Positions 36,045 to 47,077 of a DNA stretch of 64,000 bases are shown here, piece by piece (positions within the stretch are counted from its first letter, which is position 1; every line of letters begins with the position of its first letter). Made by a program: the position numbers and the translations under genes. The notes beneath the pieces are model-generated. The model did not search any database, was not told the DNA's origin, and saw nothing but the letters and a program-made list of their open reading frames with translations. This DNA is from Prostheceraeus crozeri. Its lineage: Eukaryota; Platyhelminthes; Polycladida; Euryleptidae. The stretch spans positions 124,001-188,000 of the forward strand of contig CAJQUW010001782.1 in NCBI GenBank assembly GCA_907163375.1, in the 5' to 3' direction.

Positions 36045-37102
36045 TTAAAGATGTTCAAAATGTCGACCACCAGTTTCACGCAGCAACAGACATCTGTCCA
36101 AGACACCACACACAGCAGAAAGAAGTTCTTCCTGTGTGATGGACTTGATGGCGTTTTCGATACTTTCTTTCAATTCGTCTTTGTTGGATGGTGTCCCCTG
36201 TGAGTAGACATCGTCACGCAATCGACCCCAAAGATAAAAGTCCAGGGGATTGAGGTCCGGAGAATTTGCAGGCCAGAAATTCTTGAAGCCGCGACTGATA
36301 ACACGGCTCTCACCAAACGTGTTCCGAAGAAGATCCACCACCTCAGTCTTGATATGTGGTGGAGCACCGTCTTGCATGAAGATTGCGGAGGTTTTCTTGC
36401 GCTTTGCAACAATTTGAGGCCAAACGTGATCACGAAGCATGTCACGATATCGCAGACCTGTCACGGTATCGGCGAAGAAGAATGGTCTCAACCGCAAAAT
36501 TCCTGAAAACCCCATCCAAACTGTCACTCTGGCAGAATGAAGTGGTTCCTCGATGACTTGGTCAGGCCTCTGAGAACCCCAGATGATACAATTATGGCGA
36601 TTGACACTACCATGCAACTCGAAGTGGGCCTCGTCACTCCAAATAATGTCCTCCAAATGTCCATCGTTATCTAAAAGCCACTCCGCAAACTGCACTCTCC
36701 TTTCCTGTTGTTCTTGTGAAACAGCTTGACCACAGTGCATTTTGTATGGATACAAATTCAGTTTTCTTCTGAGAACACGGTAAACCGTTGTTTTCGGAAT
36801 GCCAACTTCATTGGAAATCCTTCGTGTCGATGAGTTTCAAGAGCTGCAGAATTTTGAATCCTTTCCCAGGCCGTGTCCACAGCTTCAATCGCCTCTTCAG
36901 ATGGACCAGGTCTTCCACTACGTGCACGGTCAGCCACCGAGCCGGTTTCCAGAAAGCGATTCACAATTCTTTGTGTTGTCCTGGTATCAAACGGATCATT
37001 ACGAAGATTGCGCTCCCTTTTAAACAATCGTAACGCGGCTGTGGCACTGCATGATGCCGAGAAGTAAAAACGAACAACGTCAATCTTGTCTTGCAATTCC
37101 AT
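36045..37102 (-). pseudogene. Tc1/mariner-type transposase with aspartate third residue, frameshifted
   Basis: N-terminal helix-turn-helix region (VVRFYFSASCSATAALRLFKRE, TTQRIVNRFLETGSVADRARSGRPG), then the DDE-type core: IIWSDEAHFELHG, RVTVWMGFSG, IFMQDGAPPH and NSPDLNPLDFYLWG. The third catalytic residue appears to be aspartate (PLD) and lies 42 residues after the second, wider than the Tc1 (34E) or classic mariner (34D) spacing and closer to DD41D-type groups. The frame changes once in the linker near 36760-36800, so the enzyme is not made as one piece. The start is taken as the ATG at 37102, before MELQDKID. Confidence 0.8.
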
Positions 37103-37179
37103 CGCAAATGATAATGTTGTCATTAAGACTGATTTGAATTCGATCATGTGATTAAGCACAATTCACACAAAAGCATAGA

Positions 37180-37185
37180 CATCTG
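37180..37185 (+). repeat. Polinton target-site duplication, left
   Basis: CATCTG directly precedes the first element base AGTAGTAAGCAAA and is repeated at 61858-61863. Six-base duplications are the rule for Polintons. Confidence 0.93.
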
Positions 37186-39549
37186 AGTAGTAAGCAAATG
37201 ACAAACACTCGACCGGCGCCCCCCCCCTCTGGAACGGCAGAGTGTCGTGGTCGGCCGCCGTGGTGCTTCGGGTCTGAGTCCCCCCCCCCTCTGGAACGAT
37301 AGAGTGTCGTGGTGGACTTGGGCGACCGCCAGGATTAGTGTTGAGGCTATAGTGTGTGATGTTTTTGGTGCAATCTGCTGAATGTTGGGTTGTAAATGGG
37401 TTGTTTCGAGTGGAAGGAGTGTTCGGATGAGAAAACGGAGTCCAGATTCGGAATCTACGTGAAATTTTGGGTTAGGAAGGATGTTTCCAGCGAAATCGGA
37501 GAGAAAAAATTTTCGGCTGACGTCCCCCCCCCCTCTACACAGCTTGCTTCGATTTTGGCTTCCAGTGGACGGATTTTGTCGTGCAATAGCTCGTTTGAAA
37601 GCTAAGAGTGAGACAAATTCACTGAAAGAATCGGCTTGTTCCTATCTGTCTTCGTTTAGATGTGAGACGCCATTTAAGATTTTGGGACATTGGCGACAAA
37701 CGACAGAGTTAGAATTTGGGACGTTTTGGGCTGTAGCTTCAAAACGAAGCATCGGATTGGAAAACGGATTTCAGATTTGGAATCAGCGTGAAATTCTCTA
37801 TCTGTATGGTGAGTTTCAAGTCAATCGGCGACAAAAAATTTTCAACATTTTTCGAAAAAACGACAGAGTTAGAATTTGGGACGTTTTGGTGTGTAGCGCC
37901 CAAACGAAGCATCGGATGAGAAAACGGAGTCCAGATTCGGAATCTACGTGAAATTTTGGGTTAGGAAGGATGTTTCCAACGAAATCGGAGAGAAAAAATT
38001 TTCACTGACGTCCCCCCCCCCTCTGGACAGCTTGCTTCGATTTTGGCTTCCAGTGGACGGATTTTGTCGTGCGATAGCTCGTTTGAAAGCTAAGAGTGAG
38101 ACAAATTCAGTGAAACAATCGGCTTGTTCCTATCTGTCTTCGTTCAAAAGTTAGAGCGGTTACAAGATTTTAGGTCGGAGCTCGCTTACCTGAAAAAATC
38201 CTAAGTGTCAGAGTGACTTTGTATGGGTAAAAATTTGAAAATTTTCCAAAGTGTGGAATTTCGACCTGGGACCGTCACCAAAACATTTTTCATCAAATTT
38301 TGAAATTTCACTGACGTCCCCCCCCCCTCTGGACAGCTTGCTTCGATTTTGGCTTCCAGTGGACGGATTTTGTCGTGCGATAGCTCGTTTGAAAGCTAAG
38401 AGTGAGACAAATTCAGTGAAACAATCGGCTTGTTCCTATCTGTCTTCGTTCAAAAGTTAGAGCGGTTACAAGATTTTAGGTCGGAGCTCGCTTACCTGAA
38501 AAAATCCTAAGTGTCAGAGTGACTTTGTATGGGTAAAAATTTGAAAATTTTCCAAAGTGTGGAATTTCGACCTGGGACCGTCACCAAAACATTTTTCATC
38601 AAATTTTGAAATTTCACTGACGACCCCCCCCCCTCTGGACAGCTTGCTTCGATTTTGGCTTCCAGTGGACGGATTTTGTCGTGCGATAGCTCGTTTGAAA
38701 GCTAAGAGTGAGACAAATTCAGTGAAACAATCGGCTTGTTCCTATCTGTCTTCGTTCAAAAGTTAGAGCGGTTACAAGATTTTAGGTCGGAGCTCGCTTA
38801 CCTGAAAAAATCCTAAGTGTCAGAGTGACTTTGTATGGGTAAAAATTTGAAAATTTTCCAAAGTGTGGAATTTCGACCTGGGACCGTCACCAAAACATTT
38901 TTCATCAAATTTTGAAATTTCACTGACGTCCCCCCCCCCTCTGGACAGCTTGCTTCGATTTTGGCTTCCAGTGGACGGATTTTGTCGTGCGATAGCTCGT
39001 TTGAAAGCTAAGAGTGAGACAAATTCAGTGAAACAATCGGCTTGTTCCTATCTGTCTTCGTTCAAAAGTTAGAGCGGTTACAAGATTTTAGGTCGGAGCT
39101 CGCTTACCTGAAAAAATCCTAAGTGTCAGAGTGACTTTGTATGGGTAAAAATTTGAAAATTTTCCAAAGTGTAGAATTTCGACCTGGGACCGTCACCAAA
39201 ACATTTTTCATCAAATTTTGAAATTTCACTGACGCCCCCCCCCTCTGGACAGCTTGCTTCGATTTTGGCTTCCAGTGGACGGATTTTGTCGTGCGATAGC
39301 TCGTTTGAAAGCTAAGAGTGAGACAAATTCAGTGAAACAATCGGCTTGTTCCTATCTGTCTTCGTTCAAAAGTTAGAGCGGTTACAAGATTTTAGGTCGG
39401 AGCTCGCTTACCTGAAAAAATCCTAAGTGTCAGAGTGACTTTGTATGGGTAAAAATTTGAAAATTTTCCAAAGTGTGGAATTTCGACCTGGGACCGTCAC
39501 CAAAACATTTTTCATCAAATTTTGAAATTTCACTGACGTCCCCCCCCTC
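37186..39549 (+). repeat. Polinton left terminal inverted repeat (about 2.36 kb)
   Basis: Reverse-complementary to the right end, but with a different number of internal units. The outermost 330 bp contains two CCCCTCTGGAACG(G/A) blocks followed by AGAGTGTCGTGG. Then comes a longer block with the CGTCCCCCCC...TCTACACAGCTTGC version, then several roughly 306-bp tandem units. Nine C homopolymer tracts of 7-11 bases punctuate it (near 37218, 37281, 37525, 38010, 38316, 38623, 38928, 39234 and 39540). Confidence 0.92.
37985..39549 (+). repeat. Tandem array of about 306-bp units in the left TIR
   Basis: Five near-identical copies of a unit running from a C tract through CTCTGGACAGCTTGCTTCG to AAATTTCACTGACG. 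The period is 306 bp. Each copy contains a short open frame ending at the same stop, which I do not regard as a gene. Confidence 0.92.
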
Positions 39550-39572
39550 TTATCGATTGCATATTCACAGGG

Positions 39573-39580
39573 TATATAAG
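39573..39580 (+). promoter_or_regulatory. TATA box of the left-end gene
   Basis: TATATAAG immediately inside the left terminal repeat. It is followed at 39627/39628 by a splice donor (ACAG|GTAAGT) and at 40250 by an acceptor (TTTACAG) just before the start codon at 40258. This implies a short 5' leader exon and a 623-nt leader intron. Confidence 0.6.
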
Positions 39581-40257
39581 AACGGGATCGGGAGAGGAAT
39601 TTCACTAAGTTGAGAAACTGACTACAGGTAAGTCGTTTCTCTTGAGGTCCGATATCGGACTTCTGACTTTACATTGCTGATATCAGCTAAGGTGTCAGAC
39701 TTATAGGTTAGTCAGTATAGCATGACTGACCATTTGATGATAGTAGGCCGAAATCTTCAAACGGCTATAACTTTGCTTCTACAAGTCCTTTAGACTTGAT
39801 TCAAAAAACATTCGACAGCGTTTGCTATGCTGAAGGTGACAGACTACTTATAAACGTTTTATGAGTAGTACTAAAATACTGAAAAATTTAAATTCATATT
39901 TAATGATAATAATTAAAGTTTTTGAATAAAAAGCAGTCGTTTATGAGTCTCTGTGACTTGGGTCGTTTCCTCTTGTAAATAACTCCACCGGTTTTCATGT
40001 CAAAACTGGGGCCCGGATACCAACACAGTGATATGACGCACGCTCTGTCCGATCGAGGTTGGATTTGTGGGTCGAGGCCTTGGAGCTGGGATAAGATCCC
40101 CTCTGAGTAACGCCTGTAACGGATTCAAGAGCTTAACACCCAAACGGTTGCTGACTTGCTATCAAATGTTTGGTGACTTAGTCTTTCAATGCATATCAGC
40201 AAGTAGTATCCTATAAACACTTGCTATCAAATTTTACTCTATCTTTACAGAATTATC

Positions 40258-41408
40258 ATGACAAAAGCGAGTAATGCCAAGATGTTGGTGGGCAAGTGTA
40301 GCTGTGGAAAGATTGCTAGAGGTAGCGAACTCAAGAAACACTTAAAAGAAAAAGAGGGGACGATGGGCCATGAGAGGAAAGTGATGTTGAGGTTGTGTGT
40401 GTCTTGTCGGAAATGTGTGATGGGGGATGAGAAGGAATTTATGAAGGCGCATTTGCAGTGTGAGAGTGGGAACATCGGAGAGAAGGGGTTCAAGGCATGG
40501 TTTGAGGGAGAGTTGTTGGAAAGGGAAGAGGTGAGAAAGGCGGTGGCCACGATTCAGGACGTGATTGGGGAGAAAGTGGTGAGGAATGCGAGTGAGGGGA
40601 GTTCGAGTGATGGGAGTTCGAGTGAGGAAGTTGAGTTGAGAGCGAATATGAAGAAGAAGAAGGATGATGTAGATTTGGATGCGGTGATGGAAGATTTGTT
40701 TGGAGACATAGCGGATTTGAAGGAAGAGTGGGAGGGGGAGGAAGTGGCTAAGCCGATGGCAGCGTCATCGCCACGGCAGCAAGAGGCGTATGACACGGAG
40801 GTATTTGTGAGAATGAAGGATCGTGTGATGGCTTTGGAAAGTAACAATAGAAAGGTTTTGAAGGAGAATGATGAGCTGAAGGTGAAGGTTGAGGGGTATA
40901 GGGCAACAAGGGAAGAGTTGGAGAGCTTGAGAAAGAAGGAGAAGGAATGGATGGCGGAAAGGAGCGAGTTGATGAGGAAGGCAGGTTTGGTGGAGAGTTT
41001 GCGGGCGAGTGTGTCGAGGAAGGATGAAGAGATAGAGCGGATGCGAAGCGTGGTGAAGGAGACGGAGGAGGTGAAGGTCATTAATAAGAGGTTGACGGGT
41101 GAAGTGGAGCGACTGCATGAGCGTTTGAAGTGTCGAAAAAGAAGAGTGTATGAAGTCCATCTTCCCCTCTTTGAGAACAATATTTGCGACGCCCCAACCA
41201 TCACGGATGATCCCAACGTAACCCAGCAGTGTTATGAGGGCGACGGAGTCCGCTGTCTCCACATGAGCATGGACGTTACCGGTCAGCTCGAAGACTTCGT
41301 CGTCCGAAAAGTTCGGAAGAAAGTTCCCAGTAAGCTTCCTCAACATGATCATTTTTGTAGCTCATCTAATCTCCTATTCTTTTTCTTTCAGAGTTTTTGC
41401 AGAAGTGA
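40258..41408 (+). CDS. Polinton left-end accessory protein: Cys motif plus coiled coil
   Basis: Function unknown; I do not recognise a family. The N-terminal 70 residues hold a possible zinc-binding set (GKCSCGK, RLCVSCRKCV, HLQC). An acidic, serine-rich linker (about 110-150) follows, then a long heptad-type coiled coil (about 190-300), and a short conserved-looking C-terminal part. A GT-AG intron (41330-41391) near the 3' end makes the product about 366 residues long. The coding strand is very rich in G and in GAG/AAG codons, unlike all its neighbours, which also gives a long false open frame on the opposite strand. A TATA box and leader intron precede it. By position it may be an early or regulatory gene, but this is inference. 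Confidence 0.7.
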
Positions 41409-41594
41409 GAGAAGTGTCGGTGGACGGAGAACGACCCATGGGCTCTTTTAAGGGCCAACCTTCTAATGCAGCTAAAGCGGTCCCAAGCCCGCCACATATC
41501 CTCGGATATGGAATGCAGAGGGGAAGAAAAATAATGAATGGAATGAAATGGGAGGACACTCACGCGCCACACGCAACATAACACACTTCTCTCT

Positions 41595-42006
41595 TCCGTA
41601 GTCTAACAAGCTCTTTACACATGGATCGCAGTCGATTGCTATCCCTGTATCAGAAGTGTAAGCTATCTTAATTTTATTTGACACTATTTCATCTATCATC
41701 ATCGTCCATATGAAATGTTTTAAGATTTACAAGTTAGACTAAGCGTGCTACTATTTCCCAATGAAAATGTATACATGGTTAAATCATCCACTTAACCCCA
41801 TCCGTAGTCTAACAAGCTCTTTACACATGGATCGCAGTCGATTGCTATCCCTGTATCAGAAGTGTAAGCTATCTTAATTTTATTTGACACTATTTCATCT
41901 ACCATTATCACCCATATGAAATGTTATAAGATTTGCAAGTTAGACTAAGCGTGCTACTATTTCCAAATGAAAAAGTATACATGGTTAAATTATTCACTAA
42001 AGCCCC
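41595..42006. repeat. 206-bp tandem duplication
   Basis: Two head-to-tail copies (41595-41800 and 41801-42006), each starting TCCGTAGTCTAACAAGC and ending with ATACATGGTTAAAT plus a short A/T and C run, with about ten differences. It lies in the 3' regions between two convergent genes and contains no gene. Confidence 0.9.
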
Positions 42007-42055
42007 ATTCAAGTAAGTCAGTATGAAAGCAAAGATAATACGAAATAAACATTTA

Positions 42056-42511
42056 TTATGGCATGTATTTTAAAAGGTCTTCATCGTCAATATCGTCCCA
42101 GAGTCTGACTTCACATAGATCACAAAAACAGTTGAGCTGCTTTAAACGTTCTTCTGCAGCGTCCCTCACGTTGTCAATGTACGCCCACTCCGCCACGGTT
42201 CGCGGTTGGGAGTTAGGGGTGTACCACTCCCATATTTGATGCAACTGCGACTTGCTGGTCATCTCCATCACATCGTCAGTATCGTACTGGAGATACTTCC
42301 ACCTCACGCCTGTTAAGTCGGGACACTCCTTCTCACATACACTCTCCTCTACCTCGTCCGCTGGTAATGATAACTTTCGTATATTGTCCAGTCGGTACAC
42401 CTTCTCCACCTTCGCCTTTCTTGGTGCATTTGGTGTAACGAGCGCCTTTGGTGTTGAGCATGGAGAGGAGAACTCCAATGCGGTATTTGGTGTTGTTGGA
42501 GGGCTTGTCAT
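42056..42511 (-). CDS. Polinton accessory protein, 151 aa, unknown
   Basis: A proline/threonine-rich N-terminus (about 1-30) is followed by a basic stretch and an acidic C-terminal half rich in tryptophan (GVRWKYLQYDTDDVMEM, IWEWYTPNSQ, AEWAYIDNVRDAAEERLKQL). A CFCDLCEV motif near residue 133 could bind metal with other cysteines. A poly(A) signal (AATAAA on the minus strand, near 42055) lies at its end. It is transcribed away from PolB, so the 42512-42785 interval serves both genes. No family recognised. Confidence 0.6.
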   Translation of the reverse strand: MTSPPTTPNTALEFSSPCSTPKALVTPNAPRKAKVEKVYRLDNIRKLSLPADEVEESVCEKECPDLTGVRWKYLQYDTDDVMEMTSKSQLHQIWEWYTPNSQPRTVAEWAYIDNVRDAAEERLKQLNCFCDLCEVRLWDDIDDEDLLKYMP

Positions 42512-42568
42512 GTTGACTGTGAATAATGACTTTGAAATGTTTTCTAATTCTTAAGTATACACAAGCAG

Positions 42569-42616
42569 CCAATCAGAATGAACATCCAATGAATGAAGAG
42601 AATGAAAGTATATAAG
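42569..42616 (+). promoter_or_regulatory. PolB promoter: CCAAT, CCAAT, TATA
   Basis: CCAAT at 42569-42573 and 42586-42590 (17 bp apart), then TATATAAG at 42609-42616 after an 18-nt gap. The same spacing occurs before the right-end gene on the other strand. It lies about 170 bp upstream of the PolB start codon at 42786. Confidence 0.7.
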
Positions 42617-42785
42617 CAAAGTGATATCCGTATCATTTCACTCTGTCTTTGAGACGCATAATTGAACTGTTCTCTGACGAATTCTGTATTTGAGGCGTAC
42701 AAGTGAACTGCTCTTTAGTGAATTTCAAATTTGAGTGAAGTCTCTATCTTGTTGAAGTATCAAGCTTAAACATAATTTCGTTCAA

Positions 42786-45700
42786 ATGGTAAGTTGAAAA
42801 TTTCCTCTCTCATCTCCCTCAAACGTGTAGCTAATAGCATCTTCCTCAATTTCAGGCATCAACTTCATCACCAACGCCCTCCCTTCTCGAGGAAAGTTTA
42901 GAGTTGTTGAGTCAAGGTAGGTTGTAACAATACACTGAGACTTGAACAGAGATGAAAGAATGATTTCTCTTTCAGGTGATACCAGTTCCATCTCGTGCGA
43001 GTCCATCTCAAAATTGTCGCGGGAATGCGACGATCGGCAATGTGCTGACTGTGGACACATCTTCACGAGGAAGCGTGATCTCATCCGACACATCAAGCGA
43101 GGTGTTTGTAGACCTAAGCCGGCATCAATCTCCGAAGGTAGGGATGATTCTGTTAACGATGTCTCCTTTTCTTGCGATTTATGCATTCAGTCTTTCGAGA
43201 CACGTTTTGAACTATCTTCGCACAGACTTCAACATACACACACGAACGATACCTACACCAACGGTACCTCCTCTATCCGACTCACTGAGGTGTCCATAAA
43301 TAATTTAGTGAGGAACTACCAGATGGACTCCTCAGAAACCATTGCTAACTTTGAGGAATGGTTTCATCAAAATTCATCATTGATAGAAGCGCTCTTCAAC
43401 AATTTAGACAATTTTAGAATGAAGGCGCTCATCTATCTTAAAATAAAATATGTAAAAATCGACCACCATACTGGACAAATAATAGAGAGGTTGGAGTTTC
43501 ACATACCCTCCTCTCCTGCAACCGAAGTTGTAGACTGTGAGTCTTGGATAAATTTTCATATCCAAGGGTTAAAATTAAATATAGATAAATTTAACGAGCG
43601 TGATAGTGGACTCGTTTTTGATGGTATTGAGACCGCTATGATCAAAATCAGTTTATTAGGAAATCATAGTGGTCGAGGCTCCTTTAAACTTCCGAAAAAT
43701 TTAAGAAATAAAGCAGCAGTCATTTCTGTAGATTGCGAATCGCAATGTTTTAAGTATGCCGTCCTCTCCATTCTCCACTATAATGATGTGCAGAATAGTC
43801 GATACCGCAAGAGTAAGTATCAACAGTGGGAGAATGAATTAAACTTCGATGACTGTAATAGTGACGATATGAAAATTAAAGATATAGAAAAATTTGAAAA
43901 ATTGAACAACATCAAAATAGTTCTCCATGTTTGGGAAAAAGGATTGAAGGGTGTGCGCTACAACTCGCGTTCGAGTTGTTATGAACGTACAGTAAACCTG
44001 TTATTAGTAAAACAGGATGATAGTGAGGAATGGCACTACTGCGGTATTCCCAAAATCTCTCGCTTATACCACCACTTAGAAAACTCTAGTAGAGAGTTAT
44101 ATTACTGCGACAGATGTATTCGCCACTTTAGGAGGAAAACTAAATTTGAAACTCATTACGAATGGTGTAAGCGAGGTAAACTGCAAATGGAGCGCATGCC
44201 CAAAGATAAGGAGTTTTCATATAGAGAGAATGGTGATGAATTAAGTCCTCTTCGTGTCATCTATGCTGACATCGAATGTTATATCGATGATAACATCCAT
44301 CGACCAGCAGCCATTTCCTGCTATGAAGTATGGCATGATCACTTTAGGGGTAGGCAAAATAAAATGCGCGTCTGGCAAGGTGAGGATTGTATTTACCAAT
44401 TCCTACAATTCCTCGAACAGGCTGTAAAATTTCAACAAAAACATGATGGTGAACTCTATCGCAGATCATTGCATATGACAGCAGATGATCAAGCAAAATT
44501 TGATAGTTGCAACATTTGCCACAAATGTAGGAAAACATTTGACGATGATAAGATTAAGAAAGTGCGCGACCATGATCACATCACTGCTAAATTTAGAAAC
44601 GCACTCTGTTCAAAATGCAATTTTTCACTTAGGATGAAACGGCGTACATTACCCGTCATTTTCCATAATTTCAAGGGCTACGACAGCCATATGATAATAA
44701 AAGGAGGTTTAGGTCAAATGAAAGAGTGGAAGCTTGATGTAATAGCGCAAACGAGAGAGAAGTTTATGGCCATGACAGCAAAAGTGCCTGTCGATAAAAC
44801 TAAAGAAAATAAGACGGTCTATTTTGATATAAAATTTTTAGATTCCTACCAATTTATGACTGCTTCACTGGCCTCTCTCGTGCAAAATCTAAAGTCTCTT
44901 CCACTAACACAAAATCTTAAGAAACAATACCCAAATCTAACCGATGAAGTCATCACACGGAAAGGAGTCTTTCCATATGCATATTTTGATGCGATTAGTA
45001 AACTCGGCGAGACTTCTCTTCCGCCCATAGATAAATTTAAAAATGATTTGACCGGCGCAGAATGTAAGACCGAAGATTATGATCATGCACAAGATGCATG
45101 GATAAAATTTGACTGCCATACATTTGGCGAATATATGATTGCCTACCTTAAGTTAGATGTATTTTTGCTGGCTGATGTATTTCAGGAGTTTCGACGAGTG
45201 GCATTAGAAGAAGATAAGTTAGATCCCGTCCACTTTGTCAGTCTGCCAGCCATGTCATTTAAGTCTGCTTTTAAAATGACTGGTGAGACCATTCATCTCT
45301 TACAAGATCCAGAGATGTATAATTTATTTGAGCGAGGAATTCGCGGTGGTCTCACATTTGTAAATAAACATAGGTTAAAATCTGAAACAGTAGGCAATGA
45401 CCAGACTCATCTGAAGTATTATGACCAAAATAATTTGTATGGTAGTTCATTATCCAAACCGCTACCTCACTCTGAGTTTAGCTGGTTAGATGATAGTGAT
45501 ATTCAACATTTCTCCAACCCTTCTAACATACTAGCAATTCCAGATGAAGGTGATTGGGGATATTATTTTGAGATAGATCTAATCTATCCAAATAATATTA
45601 AACATAAAACCGTAGATTTTCCACTCGCACCCGAATCAGGTGAAGTGAGTAAAGATATGTTTTCCGACTTTATGAAACAATTTCATAAAGATTTAGAATC

Positions 45701-46772
45701 ATGTGGACAACCCGACTATAAGCCTTGTCGCAAACTTTTACTCACCCAGTATGATAAAGAAAACTATCTAGTCCACTTTAGCATCTTAAAATTTTATTTA
45801 GAAATGGGTATGATTTTAAAAAGAGTTCACCGCATTATTAAATTTAGACAGAAAGCCTTCCTCAAGCCATATATTGATAGCAACAGCCAGAAACGTGCAC
45901 TAGCCCAAAATAACTTTGAAAAAGATTTTTATAAATATAAGAACAACAGTCTATTTGGTAAGACGATGGAGGATGTTAGAAAGCGCGTAAACTACAAACT
46001 AGTTAATGATGATCAAAAGTATCACAAATTGACCTCATCACCTCTATTCATCGATAGAGACATTATCGATGAGGACCTTATAGGTGTTAAAATGATAAAA
46101 TCTGAAGTTGAGTTGTGCAAACCCATCTATATTGGTCAAGCTGTACTAGATTATTCTAAGCTTGAAATGTACCAACTCTTTTATAAAATACTAAAACCAT
46201 GTCCTCTCGTAAAAGAGGTTCGTTTGTTGGGTGGTGATACAGATAGTTTCTTCTTAGGTATTACCACTCAAAAAGATTTAAATTTCAATGAAGTAGGAAA
46301 ATCTTTGGAAAGATATTTTGATACATCAAATTATCCTGCTGATCATCCACTCTATTCCATCAAAAATAAGGCAAAACTTGGCTGCTTTAAGGATGAGACA
46401 GCAGGGAAGGAAATAGATGAAATGATTCTCCTCCGTCCAAAAATGTATTCTATGAAATTAAAGGATAGTGATGATAGCATTAAGCGCGCTAAAGGCATAT
46501 CAAAATCCATTGTGCAAAATATGAAACATAAGAATTTCAGGAAAGCCTATAGAAATAAAAATATAACGTTTGTCAATATGACAATCTTAAAATCTAAGTC
46601 GCATGAGATCAAAACTCATACTTTTAGGAAACGGGCGCTTTCAGCATGGGAGGATAAGAGGTGCTGGTTAGAACACAACATATCTCTTCCACATGGACAT
46701 CCTGACACAAACATACCACCACCCAAAAGAATTAAACTCACACTACCACATTCAGGAGACGTCTTAGCATAA
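42786..46772 (+). CDS. Protein-primed DNA polymerase B (Polinton pPolB)
   Basis: Replicates the element from its ends with a protein primer. The long frame (from about 42942, 1276 codons) has two zinc fingers (residues 34-57 and 78-98), a domain at about 137-240 shared with the small gene at 56922, a third finger (389-410), exonuclease motif I YADIECY (about 441-447), an HNH-like CNIC...VRDHDHIT..FR..LC..CN block (522-559), motif II FHNFKGYDSHMI (573-584), motif III YLKLDVFLLAD, polymerase motif A YYDQNNLYG (825-833), motif B NNSLFGKTMEDVRKR (about 1000-1014) and motif C GGDTDSF (about 1097-1102). The true start is probably the ATG at 42786, spliced through GT-AG introns 42789-42855 and 42917-42975, which keep frame. 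Looks whole. Confidence 0.95.
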
Positions 46773-47077
46773 TCATCCTTAACTTAGTATTTTGATGTTG
46801 ATTTCTGTAGATAAACATTGTTGTTTTATGTATCGCATGAGATTGTTTTTTCCTTGTGAATATGTGTCCACATCTGTACATTCCCCATGTGATGACTTTT
46901 CCACTGAAAGACATTTTTCCTATCCCTGTATATTTCCACCCTTCACGAAGTAAAAAGACTTTTTGTATATAACAATGTTTATTGAAGTGCGCTCATGTAT
47001 ATATTTTCAGTGGATGTTGTATAAAGTCTGTTGCTTCACATTCATGTACATATTTCAATAAACATATCACAATGACT

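Noticed and set aside
38251-39072. Repeated 69-codon open frames in the left terminal repeat (and longer ones at 37396-38154 and 59080-61625)
   Set aside because: They recur with each tandem unit, stop at the same place each time, and resemble no protein. They are by-products of a repeat whose period is a multiple of three.
37985-39549. CRISPR-like array
   Set aside because: The units are 306-bp direct tandem copies without short repeats and unique spacers, and the DNA is eukaryotic.
40554-41216. 220-codon open frame on the minus strand
   Set aside because: Exact antisense of the G/purine-rich coiled-coil gene; the composition (Ser/Phe/Leu runs) is what the complement of GAG/AAG codons gives.
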